Assembly (NCBI RefSeq): GCF_021513255.1
Contig: NZ_CP090977.1
Coordinates: 248,001-312,000, forward strand
Direction of reading: 5' to 3'
Source: Planococcus sp. 107-1
GTDB taxonomy: Bacteria; Bacillota; Bacilli; Bacillales_A; Planococcaceae
Length of the DNA stretch: 64,000 bases
A program made the translations under genes and the position numbers. The notes under the pieces were generated by a model. That model had not been told where the DNA came from, did no database searches, and worked only from the letters and a program-made list of their open reading frames with translations. Of the stretch, positions 18,015-26,319 are shown one piece after another (position 1 is the stretch's first letter; the number at the start of each line of letters is the position of its first letter).

Positions 18015-19316
18015 GTGAAAACTTTATTTGGCGGCATTCAATGGGCAGTTTTTCTATTGGCTTCTTCGATTGCTGCCCCAATTGCCATCGCCAATGTATT
18101 TGGGATGGACAACGGTGATACAGCCTTATTTGTCCAAAGGACGATTTTCGTGCTCGGCATTGCATGTTTAGTGCAAGTGCTCGTGGGGCACAGAATGCCG
18201 ATTAATGAAGGGCCAGCCGGGCTCTGGTGGGGAATCTTCATCGTCTATGCGGGAATGGTCGGCGTTATGTACGCAACGATGGAAGAATCGCTGCAAGCTC
18301 TTCAAAGCGGGCTGCTCTATAGTGGGGTTTTGTTCATTGTTTTTGCTTATACCGGATTGGTAGGAAAGATGAGAAAACTATTTACACCGACCATCACTTT
18401 CATCTATCTATTATTGCTCGTCCTGCAATTGAGTGAATCGATTATCGGCGGCTTGCTGGGGATCGCCGGTGAAGGAGATGCTGTTGATCCGGTCGTCGCG
18501 ATCGGTGGAGCTGCGGTGGTAATTGTGACTTTCATATTAATGGGGCACAAAACACCATGGATCAACCGCTATTCGGTATTGCTCGCCATCGCGATCGGTT
18601 GGGCGTTGTTTATATTGCTTGGCAAAGCGGATGCGATCGACAATGCTTCCGGATCTTTGCTCGCATTGCCGGAACTTCTCGTATTCGGACCGCTCGTCTG
18701 GGATAGCGGCATGTTCGTTACGGCGCTGTTTTTGACTTTTCTACTAGTGGCGAACATGATGGCTTCCATGCGGGTCATGGAGATGCTTTTAAAAAACACC
18801 TTTTCGATTGAGGCGCCGGATCGGGTAAAGCAAGCATCAGTCGCCTCCGGAATCAACCACATGTTTGCAGGGCTTTTTTCAGCCATCGGACCAGTGCCGA
18901 TTTCCGGTGCAGCCGGTTTTGTCAGTGCCACACGAAATCCTTCTTTGAAACCATTCATCATGGGTGGAATGGTGGTAGTAGCTATTAGCTTCTTTCCGAG
19001 CCTGATGGCGTTATTAGCGGCATTGCCGGCACCAGTCGCTTATGCAGTAATTTTCGCGATCTTCACAAAAATGGTGGAAATGGCTTTTGTAGAATTGGCT
19101 GAAGAAGCGGATCATCAGCAAGCCTATAAAGTGTCCGCTTTCGGATTGATGATCGGAGTCGGCATCATGTTTCTTCCGCCGGAGAGCATGGCCAAGCTGC
19201 CTGCGGTCATGGCGGCTACCTTTTCCAACGGACTTATTACCGGAACATTAGCAGCGATTCTGATCGAACGTTATTTCATCTGGAAAAAAGCGCGCAAAAA
19301 AACGGAAGCAGCTTAA
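18015..19316 (+). CDS. Nucleobase/cation symporter-2 family permease (YwdJ-like)
   Basis: The 433-residue polytopic membrane protein resembles the uracil/xanthine permease family. Conserved stretches are FVQRTIFVLGIACLVQVLVG near residue 38, INEGPAGLWWG near 62 and SGAAGFVSATRNPSLKP near 298. About 12-14 helices are expected. The start is GTG with a GGAGGCGGG site. The substrate, purine or pyrimidine, cannot be read from sequence. Confidence 0.8.
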   Translation: MKTLFGGIQWAVFLLASSIAAPIAIANVFGMDNGDTALFVQRTIFVLGIACLVQVLVGHRMPINEGPAGLWWGIFIVYAGMVGVMYATMEESLQALQSGLLYSGVLFIVFAYTGLVGKMRKLFTPTITFIYLLLLVLQLSESIIGGLLGIAGEGDAVDPVVAIGGAAVVIVTFILMGHKTPWINRYSVLLAIAIGWALFILLGKADAIDNASGSLLALPELLVFGPLVWDSGMFVTALFLTFLLVANMMASMRVMEMLLKNTFSIEAPDRVKQASVASGINHMFAGLFSAIGPVPISGAAGFVSATRNPSLKPFIMGGMVVVAISFFPSLMALLAALPAPVAYAVIFAIFTKMVEMAFVELAEEADHQQAYKVSAFGLMIGVGIMFLPPESMAKLPAVMAATFSNGLITGTLAAILIERYFIWKKARKKTEAA

Positions 19317-19333
19317 CAGCCGCTTCCGTTTTC
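19299..19333 (+). terminator. Terminator overlapping the permease stop codon
   Basis: ACGGAAGCAGC pairs with GCCGCTTCCGT around the stop codon and is followed by TTT. Confidence 0.75.
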
Positions 19334-19420
19334 AATGTGCTGAAAAAATAGAAATAGAAAAAGTTTCGTTTAGAAACCCGATATTCCCCAAAACCGCTGC
19401 GCTAACTCGGACTGGGCGGA

Positions 19421-19453
19421 GCAATAAGACGAGTAGTTTTCTCGGCTTATTGT
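19421..19453. other. Hairpin in the permease-pepF convergent gap
   Basis: CAATAAG-A-CGAG and CTCG-G-CTTATTG form a stem with one mismatch in the 200-bp gap. The surrounding sequence is richer in GC than nearby gaps. It could be the leftward pepF terminator or a degenerate copy of the palindromic element at 1177-1454; there is no T tract to decide. Confidence 0.35.
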
Positions 19454-19518
19454 GGGAGCTCTGTCCAAAGCGCCGAAGTGCGTATTGTAGAAGCAGAAGC
19501 TCTCATCCAACTAGTTAT

Positions 19519-21333
19519 TTATTGTTTGACTTCAATTTCTTTTGTCAGTGCGACAAGTTCGTCGATCAATTCACCGATATAGGCGATGGTATTGCGCAGC
19601 GGTTCTTCCGTTGTGATGTCGACGCCAGCCATCTGAGCCAGTTCTACCGGAGTTTTCGTGCCTCCGGCTTTCAACACTTCCAGCCATTCATCGACGGCTG
19701 TTTGCCCTTCACTTAAGATCCGTTTAGACACTTGCGTAGAAATGGTCAGGCCGGCGCTATAAGTATACGGGTATAAGCCCATGTAATAATGCGGCTGGCG
19801 CATCCATGTCAGTTCAGCTCCTGGCGTGATTTCTACGGCATCTCCCCAGAACTCTTCCAGCACACCGCGCTTCAGCTCATTTAAAATCCCGGCATTGACG
19901 CTTTGTCCAGCGTCGATGCGTTCGTATACTTTGCGCTGGTATGCAGCTTCAAGCAAATGCGTGACAAAGTTATGGTAATACGTTCTCGCAACGATGGATG
20001 AAATGACCCAACGCTTGAATTTCGGATCTTCCGAGTTTTTCAAGAGATGGTTGGCTACTAGCATCTCGTTCATTGTTGAAGGTGCTTCGATAAAATAAAG
20101 GGACGGTCGGGCATTCAAGACGTTTTGTTCCCGGTTCGCATTGTAGAAATGTCCGGCATGGCCGAGTTCATGCGCCAAGACGAAGACTTCGTTCATGCGG
20201 CCAGTCCAGGAAATCAAAATGTACGGATGGTTTCCGTAAGGGCTCGAACAGAAAGCCCCTGTTGACTTGCCTTTGTTCTGTGCAAAATCGATCCAGCGTT
20301 CGGAATAAGAGCGTTCCACCATATCCAAATAGTCTTCGCCCATGATGCCGAGCGCTTCGTTGATGTATTTTTTGGATTCTTCTACGGTAATTTCAGGTTC
20401 ATATGTAGGATCCAAGGAAATTTTCAAATCAGCGAAAGTCATTTTATCCAAGCCATGGACTTCTTGCAGCAACTTCGCGTATTTGCGCATATGCGGCGCC
20501 AATTCTTTTGTGATTAAATCGATTTGGCGGTTATAGAGTGTACGGTCCACTTCTTGGTTGAACAATAAATAATCGAAAACGGAATCGTAGCCGCGCAAAT
20601 CAGAAGTGGTTTTTTCCATTTGCAATTGCATATCATAGGTTTTGGCTGTTGTATGCTGGTAGTCTTTCAGTTTTTTTGAAAAAGCATCAAATGCAGCACG
20701 GCGGATTTCGGCATCGGGCTCTGCTTCCCAATCGCCTTCAAAAGAGACATAGCTTAATGGATAGCTCTGGCCATTTACTTCAAAATCTTCAAAGGATAGA
20801 TCCACCATTTTGGTTGTATTATAAAGGCCGTATGGTGCGTTGAAAGTAGCTGAATAAGCAGCCAAGGTTTTCTCGGCTTCCGGATGCAATTGGTATTCTT
20901 TTTTGCGGAGCAGCTTTTCCAAATAAATTTTAAACTCGTTGGATTCTTCCATTGCCGATTTCAATGTTTCTTCCGGCAACGCTAAAAGTTCACTGCTGAC
21001 AAAAGAAAGCTTGCTTCCGATTTTTGCAGAAACAGAACCGAATTTACTGGATAGCATCTGGGCTTCTGAATCCGTCTGATCGGTACTTAACGTAAGGCTT
21101 GCGTACGTACTGACAGGAACCAACTTTTCAACGAGAGCCATATAAGCTGTCAACGATTCAAGGACAGACGCGGAATCGCTGATTTTTCCGTGAAACTGGC
21201 TATGGAAGTCGGAAGCATCTTTTTCCAATGAAACCAAGGCTTCATTAAATTCTTCATGCGAAGCAAATAAACTCTGTAAATCCCATGTTTCTTGTACGGG
21301 CACTTCTGAACGAAGCGGTAAACTCTTAACCAT
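19519..21333 (-). CDS. pepF: Oligoendopeptidase F (M3 family zinc peptidase)
   Basis: PepF cleaves short peptides of about 7-17 residues in the cytosol. The 604-residue chain has normal length. The zinc motif is H388-E-L-G-H392, followed by GHFYN, and the M3B N-terminal helical domain is complete. There is no signal peptide. An AGAGGAG site precedes the ATG. The gene stands alone, convergent with the permease. Confidence 0.95.
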   Translation of the reverse strand: MVKSLPLRSEVPVQETWDLQSLFASHEEFNEALVSLEKDASDFHSQFHGKISDSASVLESLTAYMALVEKLVPVSTYASLTLSTDQTDSEAQMLSSKFGSVSAKIGSKLSFVSSELLALPEETLKSAMEESNEFKIYLEKLLRKKEYQLHPEAEKTLAAYSATFNAPYGLYNTTKMVDLSFEDFEVNGQSYPLSYVSFEGDWEAEPDAEIRRAAFDAFSKKLKDYQHTTAKTYDMQLQMEKTTSDLRGYDSVFDYLLFNQEVDRTLYNRQIDLITKELAPHMRKYAKLLQEVHGLDKMTFADLKISLDPTYEPEITVEESKKYINEALGIMGEDYLDMVERSYSERWIDFAQNKGKSTGAFCSSPYGNHPYILISWTGRMNEVFVLAHELGHAGHFYNANREQNVLNARPSLYFIEAPSTMNEMLVANHLLKNSEDPKFKRWVISSIVARTYYHNFVTHLLEAAYQRKVYERIDAGQSVNAGILNELKRGVLEEFWGDAVEITPGAELTWMRQPHYYMGLYPYTYSAGLTISTQVSKRILSEGQTAVDEWLEVLKAGGTKTPVELAQMAGVDITTEEPLRNTIAYIGELIDELVALTKEIEVKQ

Positions 21334-21411
21334 TTAATCTCTCCTCTTTATTACGGTTATCGAACTAAATACTAGTATAAAGGGGAGTAAACGAAATGTA
21401 AAAATAATTTA

Positions 21412-21440
21412 TTGAATTTATTAAAATTTTCTTATAAATA
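21412..21440 (+). promoter_or_regulatory. Possible SigA promoter of the putative ncRNA
   Basis: TTGAAT at 21412 with TATAAA 15 bases later, or TAAATA 17 bases later, lies just upstream of the structured region. Spacing is not ideal, so this is tentative. Confidence 0.35.
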
Positions 21441-21444
21441 GGTT

Positions 21445-21928
21445 TAGATCTGAGAGGAGGTGGAATACAATTACTACAAGGCGGAATAACGTAGGGAAAA
21501 GCGTATAAACGAAGTAAGTTTATGAACGCATCCAGACGATGACTTGCACAGCCTTGGCGGAAAATTTTGCAATACTGACGATAGTTACTCTTGTCAGGGA
21601 CCGATAGTACAATGGTTTCTCTCCAGAAAGTAAATCAAGATCAGTAAGATGTAAGTTTTTTGTGGAAGTGCATCTAAACGTCTAACTGCAGAAACACAAT
21701 TTCGCTGAGAGGTATATGCGAAGCAAAAGCCTAAATGGCAAATGACAGTTAGCGCAACAAACTGCATTGGCGAGAGTTTTCAAGTTCGTCAGAGCATCAA
21801 CAAGTAGTAAAGTTGTAGAAAGAATTGAATAAAAAATTTTCCGCGTGCGAACCCTCGTTTTTTAGAGGGAAGGTAATAAGGGAAAGCATGATCTGATGAA
21901 AAGGATCATGCTTTTTCTTTTTGTTTTT
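21445..21928 (+). ncRNA. Putative structured non-coding RNA of about 480 nt, family unknown
   Basis: The 700 bases between pepF and the PaaI gene hold no convincing reading frame. Several complementary pairs occur: hairpin 21501-21529 (TATAAAC with GTTTAT, GCG with CGC), CTGAC 21575 with GTCAG 21593, TTTCT with AGAAA near 21620, CTAACTG 21682 with CAGTTAG 21746 enclosing TTCGC 21701 with GCGAA 21718 and GCC with GGC, and CCCTC 21852 with GAGGG 21865. The stretch ends in a perfect terminator. It does not look like RNase P RNA, tmRNA, SRP RNA, 6S RNA or a T-box. The 5' end is a guess. Confidence 0.5.
21883..21928 (+). terminator. Strong intrinsic terminator with no upstream protein gene
   Basis: AAAGCATGATC and GATCATGCTTT form a perfect 11-bp stem with a 10-base loop and a T-rich tail. 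The nearest upstream gene, pepF, is on the other strand, so this must end an RNA or an attenuated leader. Confidence 0.85.
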
Positions 21929-22034
21929 TATAAAAGTTCATTAAATGAACGTCTAAATGTCAGAACACTCAATTTACTTTATGTTAAGATAGTGAAAATA
22001 AACGAAATTACATATTTGGAAAAGAGGGATTGGA

Positions 22035-22514
22035 ATGACAGAGAAGATGAAGCAGGCCATTCAAGATGAATATCCAGAGGACTTCGCGTGGTGCTACGGA
22101 TGCGGCCGCCTAAATAAAGAAGGGCATCAATTTCGGACAGGGTGGCAGGGCGAAGAAACGGTGACGGTTTACACCCCTAAACCTGAGCACACAGCGATTC
22201 CTGGGTTTGTTTACGGCGGATTGATCGCTTCACTAGTGGATTGCCATGGAACGGGGTCCGCATCGCTTGCGCTGCACCGGAAAAACGGCTTTGAACCGGG
22301 AAGCGAGGAAGCGCCGCCGCGTTTTGTCACCGCTTCTTTACATGTTGATTATAAGAAACCGACGCCGCAAGGAAAAACCTTAAAAGCGGTTGGCCGAATT
22401 GAAGAAATCCATCCGAAAAAATTTAAAATCCTAGTCGATGTATTTGCCGAAGAAGAATTAGTTGCCACCGGAGAAGTCCAAGCGGTGGTCATGCCGGCTT
22501 CCTTTGCCAAATAA
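22035..22514 (+). CDS. PaaI-family hotdog thioesterase
   Basis: The 159-residue protein has hotdog-fold features: GFVYGGLIASLVDCHGTGSA near residue 57, with Asp in the active-site helix, and VTASLHVDYKKPTPQGKTL near 99. An N-terminal CYGCG motif (about residues 19-23) could bind metal and occurs in a subgroup of these proteins. It probably hydrolyses an acyl-CoA in the cytosol; the substrate is unknown. A 34-codon frame follows after 20 bases. Confidence 0.8.
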   Translation: MTEKMKQAIQDEYPEDFAWCYGCGRLNKEGHQFRTGWQGEETVTVYTPKPEHTAIPGFVYGGLIASLVDCHGTGSASLALHRKNGFEPGSEEAPPRFVTASLHVDYKKPTPQGKTLKAVGRIEEIHPKKFKILVDVFAEEELVATGEVQAVVMPASFAK

Positions 22515-22534
22515 TTGATGAAGGGGTGTTTGTT

Positions 22535-22639
22535 ATGCGGGATATGGAACCGCCGCGCAATGATCTGATTGGAGAAATATTAAAAGAATACGAAAATACG
22601 GATAGAAAACTTAAAAAAGCAAGAAGTTACTGGGAATAG
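22535..22639 (+). CDS. Short 34-residue protein, unknown
   Basis: An ATG at 22535 with AAGGGGTG 7 bases upstream opens a 34-codon frame ending SYWE. The product is strongly charged and probably helical (EILKEYENTDRKLKKARS). It lies 20 bases after the thioesterase and is probably co-transcribed. Coding status rests only on the ribosome site and spacing. Confidence 0.45.
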   Translation: MRDMEPPRNDLIGEILKEYENTDRKLKKARSYWE

Positions 22640-22683
22640 ATTACTCTATTCCTTTATTGCTTTAGTGAGATAAAATTTATAAC

Positions 22684-22695
22684 CTAGTATACTAG
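22684..22695. promoter_or_regulatory. 12-bp palindrome upstream of the LLM oxidoreductase
   Basis: CTAGTATACTAG is a perfect palindrome about 95 bases before the LLM start, just before a TATACT -10-like element at 22717. It may be an operator; no regulator gene is adjacent. Confidence 0.3.
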
Positions 22696-22789
22696 TAAGA
22701 ATACGCGGTTTTGTTGTATACTAAAAGCGTTATTTGATTATTTGAATCTTTTGCATTTGACTATAAACGTAAAGGGAAGTGAATGAGCG

Positions 22790-23846
22790 ATGAAATATGG
22801 TTTCTGGATGCCGATATTCGGCGGTTGGCTGCGCAATGTGGAAGATGAAAACATGCCGGCGACTTTTGATTATGCGAAGCAAGTGGCGCAATCAGCTGAA
22901 CAATGGGGTTACGATACGACATTGATTGCTGAGTTGAATTTGAATGACATCAAAGGAATGGAAGCCGATTCATTAGAAGCTTGGTCAACAGCGGCAGCTC
23001 TTGCAGCAGTGACTGACAAGCTGGAGATCATGACGGCAATTCGCCCTGCTTTCCATAACCCTGCTGTAACAGCTAAGATGGCGGCAAATATAGACCGGAT
23101 TTCAAATGGCCGTTTCACTTTAAATGTAGTATCTGCCTGGTGGGCAGAAGAAGCACGCCAATACGGCGGAGAATTTACAGAACACGACGAACGCTATGAC
23201 CGAACAGACGAATTTTTGAAGATTGTCAAAGGCATGTGGACGGAAGACACATTCTCTTTCAAAGGGAAGTATTACGATATCCAAAATGCGCATCTTGCTC
23301 CAAAACCTGTGCAGCGACCAAATCCGGTGCTTTATGCAGGCGGCGAAAGCCGCGCGGCAAACAGTCAATCGTGGAATCATGTGATGCTTACGTGATGCAC
23401 GGCGGGACAGTGGAAGAAATTGAGACGAAAATTGCCGGCATGAAAAAATTGCGGAAGAAGCAGGCAAAGAACCGCTGCAATCCTTCGGCATGGCTGCTTA
23501 TGTGATTTGCCGCGATACAGAGGAAGAAGTAGCCGCTGAATATGCGCGCATCACGGATGTAAAAGATGCGAAAGGCTATGTGGGCTACGATGATTTTGTC
23601 AGCAAATCGAAGTTAGAGCAAGAAGTGAAGCTTCAGGATTATTCCGTTTCGAACCGCGGCTTGCGTCCGAATTTAATCGGCACGCCCGAGCAAATTGCCG
23701 ATCGCATCATCGCGTACGAACAAGTTGGTTTGGATCTATTATTGCTTCAATTCTCTCCTCAATTAGAAGAGATGGAGCGCTTCTCGAAAAAAGTAATGCC
23801 GATTGTTGAAGAAAAACGCAAGGCATTGACAGCAACGATTTATTAG
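22790..23846 (+). pseudogene. LLM-class flavin-dependent monooxygenase (SsuD/SfnG-like), two frameshifts as sequenced
   Basis: Three frames together encode one luciferase-like monooxygenase. The first (from 22790) covers MKYGFWMPIFGGWLRN to YAGGESRAA, with the SsuD/SfnG-type NVVSAWWAEEARQYGG. The second covers SIVESCDAYVMHGG, and the third MAAYVICRD to the end. Restoring one G near 23356 and one G near 23454 gives a continuous 352-residue protein of normal length. Members oxidise small sulfur or related compounds with FMNH2. It is 12 bases from the ATP-grasp gene, so the two are one operon. Sequencing error is more likely than decay. Confidence 0.8.
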
Positions 23847-23857
23847 GAGGAAATTAC

Positions 23858-24807
23858 ATGACTGAAAAAATATACGTAATACACGAAAACGAGGAATGGA
23901 CAACGCATTTATTCAAAAGGTTAGATGAACTGGGCCTTCCTTACGAAGATTGGTTTATCAACGAAAGCCTAGTCGACTTGAACGATGCACCGCCTGAAGG
24001 CGTCTTTTACAGCCGCATGAGCGCCTCTTCACACACACGCGGACACCGGTTTGCACCGGAAATGGCAGACTCCTTGCTTGTTTGGCTTGAGCATCATGGA
24101 CGTAAAGTGTTTAATGGCAGCCAGGCACTAAGCCTGGAAGTCAGCAAAGTGAAACAATATATGGCATTGAATGCATCCGGTATCCGTACGCCTAAAACCA
24201 TTGCAGCTAACGGCAAAGAGCAAATTTTGGCCGCTGCAGAAAAAATGGGCGCTGCTTCTTTCATTACGAAACACAACCGTGCAGGAAAAGGCTTAGGCGT
24301 GAGATTGTTCCATTCGATGGAAGCATTGAACGAATACGTCAACGGAGCAGAGTTTGAACCGTCGATTGATGGAATTACGCTGATTCAGGAGTACATCCAA
24401 GCGCCTGAACCGTTTATCACGCGCTGCGAATTTGTCGGTGGAAAATTTGTCTACGCGGTACAAGTGGATACTTCGGAAGGCTTTGAATTATGCCCGCAGA
24501 TGCTTGCCGGATCGATGATTTGTTCTGCCCAGTGGGAGAAGAAGTCGAAGAAAAGCCGAAATTCCAAGTGGTGGAAGGGTTTAACGATCCAATTATCGCT
24601 AAATACGAAGCTTTTCTTGCCCAGAACAACATTAACGTAGCTGGCATCGAATTTATCCGCAATGCAGAAGGCGAGATTTTCACTTACGATGTCAACACCA
24701 ATACGAATTATAATTCGGATGCGGAAGCGGCTGCCGGCAAATATGGCATGCTTGAACTTGCGAAGTTTTTAGAACGTGAATTAAAAGGCGTTAAACAGAC
24801 AGTTTAA
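23858..24807 (+). pseudogene. ATP-grasp ligase (RimK-like), one frameshift as sequenced
   Basis: The two frames 23858-24495 and 24496-24807 join into a 316-residue ATP-grasp protein if one G is restored near 24496, giving FELCPADACRIDD. SFITKHNRAGKGLGVRLF near residue 130 is the ATP lysine and glycine loop, and the metal-binding end is GIEFIRNAEG and YDVNTNTNYN near 268-290. RimK-like enzymes attach amino acids to proteins or small acids; the substrate here is unknown. AGGAGG precedes the ATG and the LLM stop is 12 bases upstream. Confidence 0.8.
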
Positions 24808-24820
24808 TAAACTGGAGAAG

Positions 24821-24848
24821 CGGACGTCTTTTAGATGTCCGTTTTCTT
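24821..24848 (+). terminator. Terminator of the LLM / ATP-grasp operon
   Basis: CGGACGTC pairs with GATGTCCG (one GU pair) and is followed by TTTTCTTT. Confidence 0.75.
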
Positions 24849-24917
24849 TGCGTTTAACTAGGTCTTGCTCAGGGAAAATGGATAAGGAAAGCTTAAGGGA
24901 CGAAAGGAAGATAAATC

Positions 24918-25100
24918 ATGGAAGAAAAACGTGAAGAAGAATTGTTGGCCGAAGAAGGCGCAGAGGAAGAAGTGGAAGAACCGGTCAAAGAAAAAGATTT
25001 CAATGGGATTTATAGCAATATCGCCTCGAACCGCTATGAAAACCTGCGGACCAGCCATATCGAAAACAAAGCGAAACAACTTCGGAAACAAAGAAAATAA
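24918..25100 (+). CDS. Small acidic protein of unknown function
   Basis: The 60-residue product has a Glu-rich N-terminal half and a basic C-terminus (KAKQLRKQRK). A GAAAGGAAG site precedes the ATG. It lies 110 bases after the ATP-grasp gene but behind its terminator. I recognise no family. It may be a small acidic stress or ribosome-associated protein, but nothing in the sequence proves that. Confidence 0.5.
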   Translation: MEEKREEELLAEEGAEEEVEEPVKEKDFNGIYSNIASNRYENLRTSHIENKAKQLRKQRK

Positions 25101-25137
25101 AAGATCAAGTGCCTAAGCGCTCGATCTTTTATTTTTT
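25094..25137. terminator. Bidirectional terminator between convergent small genes
   Basis: AAAATAAAAGATC and GATCTTTTATTTT flank a 16-base loop, a perfect stem with A and T tracts on both sides. Confidence 0.8.
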
Positions 25138-25431
25138 GGGCATCCGTTCCATTTCTTCGACCACAACAAATGCGAGGTCGTCGTTGCCGAACAGTTGCAA
25201 GACTTCTAGCATCGTTTCATTGCTGATTTCAATTTCCGCGGTTTCGGCATTGGCTTCTTCGATGGCTGTTAGGAGCGCAGCGTTCTTTTCTTGATAAGGA
25301 TAGGCTTTTTGATAAAGGGCCATTGGGTCAAGTTGGTGGTTCGTGCACCATTGCACGAATAATTGGATCATCATATTTTCATCTTGCTGGTATTTCTTGA
25401 TGATCAACTCATCACGGTTTTCATATTCCAT
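25129..25431 (-). CDS. Conserved-looking cytosolic protein of unknown function
   Basis: This 100-residue, acidic, apparently all-helical protein (IIKKYQQDENMMIQLFVQWC near residue 10) has no signal peptide or membrane segment. GGAAG lies 7-8 bases before the ATG. It stands alone between a terminator and a divergent gene. I do not recognise its family. Confidence 0.6.
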   Translation of the reverse strand: MEYENRDELIIKKYQQDENMMIQLFVQWCTNHQLDPMALYQKAYPYQEKNAALLTAIEEANAETAEIEISNETMLEVLQLFGNDDLAFVVVEEMERMPKK

Positions 25432-25564
25432 GTGTGCACTTCCTTTTTTGCTTGTTGTTCCCGTTATACCACAGGAAGCTGGACAAATCGAGTGAATGCA
25501 TAGACTTCTGCTATAGTTTCCTCTAGAATGAACCCCATAGCATGATAGTATCGGAGGGCGAAAA

Positions 25565-26245
25565 ATGAAATTATTACAAGTACGAAAAGGGCAATTGGTT
25601 TATTACAACAACGAGCTTCACAAGGTGTATTCGGTTAAACCGCTAGCGAAAAAGTCGGTGCTGATGTTCCGGCTTAAAGATATGGAACAAGTAGCGTGCA
25701 AAGCCGAAGAGGCCACTTTCTACAAGCCGAAACATCTGGATGCGTTCCTGTTTTTGGGGACAAAGTATACACTTCGGGAAGACGTTGTCGCCGAAGAAGG
25801 CGGGTATATCTTCATTGTGAAGCCGGATCCGGATTATATGGATCATTATTCGTTGAATGAATTTGAAAAAGTTGAATCTGTAGAAGGCAAGAACGTCATC
25901 ACGACGCGCCAAAATACAGTGAAGGCACGTGAATTCTTTGTGATGGTTCCAGGCGATGAGCCAGGAAGTACAGACATTAGCTATTTCGACCAATCAAAAG
26001 TGACACAAAGCCAGAAAGAAGAAGACGCTCAATTGGAAGAGAAATTGCGTGAACAAAACGCGATCAAACCTTCTATTGGCGATGTCTATCTGAATCTGGA
26101 TAACGGTGCAATTGCGATGGTAGTGGCCATCGAACAAGAAGTGGTGACATTGGGAACAGGAGAAAAAATCACATTCCATGCGCTTTTCAAGGCGGACAAC
26201 TGGAATTACCTTTACTCACTCAATTCATCGGCAAGCGAACTGTAA
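25565..26245 (+). CDS. Protein of unknown function with two SH3-like beta regions
   Basis: The 226-residue protein begins MKLLQVRKGQLVYYNNELHK, and a similar layout recurs near residue 170 (IKPSIGDVYLNLDNGAIAM). This suggests two small beta-barrels joined by a charged helical linker (about 140-168). No catalytic motif is apparent. A CGGAGGGCG site precedes the ATG and a strong terminator follows, so it is a single-gene unit. Function is unknown. Confidence 0.65.
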   Translation: MKLLQVRKGQLVYYNNELHKVYSVKPLAKKSVLMFRLKDMEQVACKAEEATFYKPKHLDAFLFLGTKYTLREDVVAEEGGYIFIVKPDPDYMDHYSLNEFEKVESVEGKNVITTRQNTVKAREFFVMVPGDEPGSTDISYFDQSKVTQSQKEEDAQLEEKLREQNAIKPSIGDVYLNLDNGAIAMVVAIEQEVVTLGTGEKITFHALFKADNWNYLYSLNSSASEL

Positions 26246-26253
26246 AATCGATT

Positions 26254-26291
26254 AAAAAAGGCGGCAAGGAAAAATTCCTTGCCGCCTTTTT
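26254..26291 (+). terminator. Strong intrinsic terminator
   Basis: AAAAAGGCGGCAAGGAA and TTCCTTGCCGCCTTTTT form a near-perfect long stem. It may also serve the leftward anti-sigma gene. Confidence 0.9.
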
Positions 26292-26319
26292 ACAATGGTT
26301 TCTAGTGGTGCATTTTTGG

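Noticed and set aside
21845-21860. Group II intron 5' end (GTGCG at 21845)
   Set aside because: No domain V-like hairpin, no reverse transcriptase and no intron boundary were found.
21445-22034. Known riboswitch or T-box leader of the PaaI gene
   Set aside because: No T-box motif or recognisable aptamer core, and about 480 nt is too long for the usual classes; left as a weak alternative.
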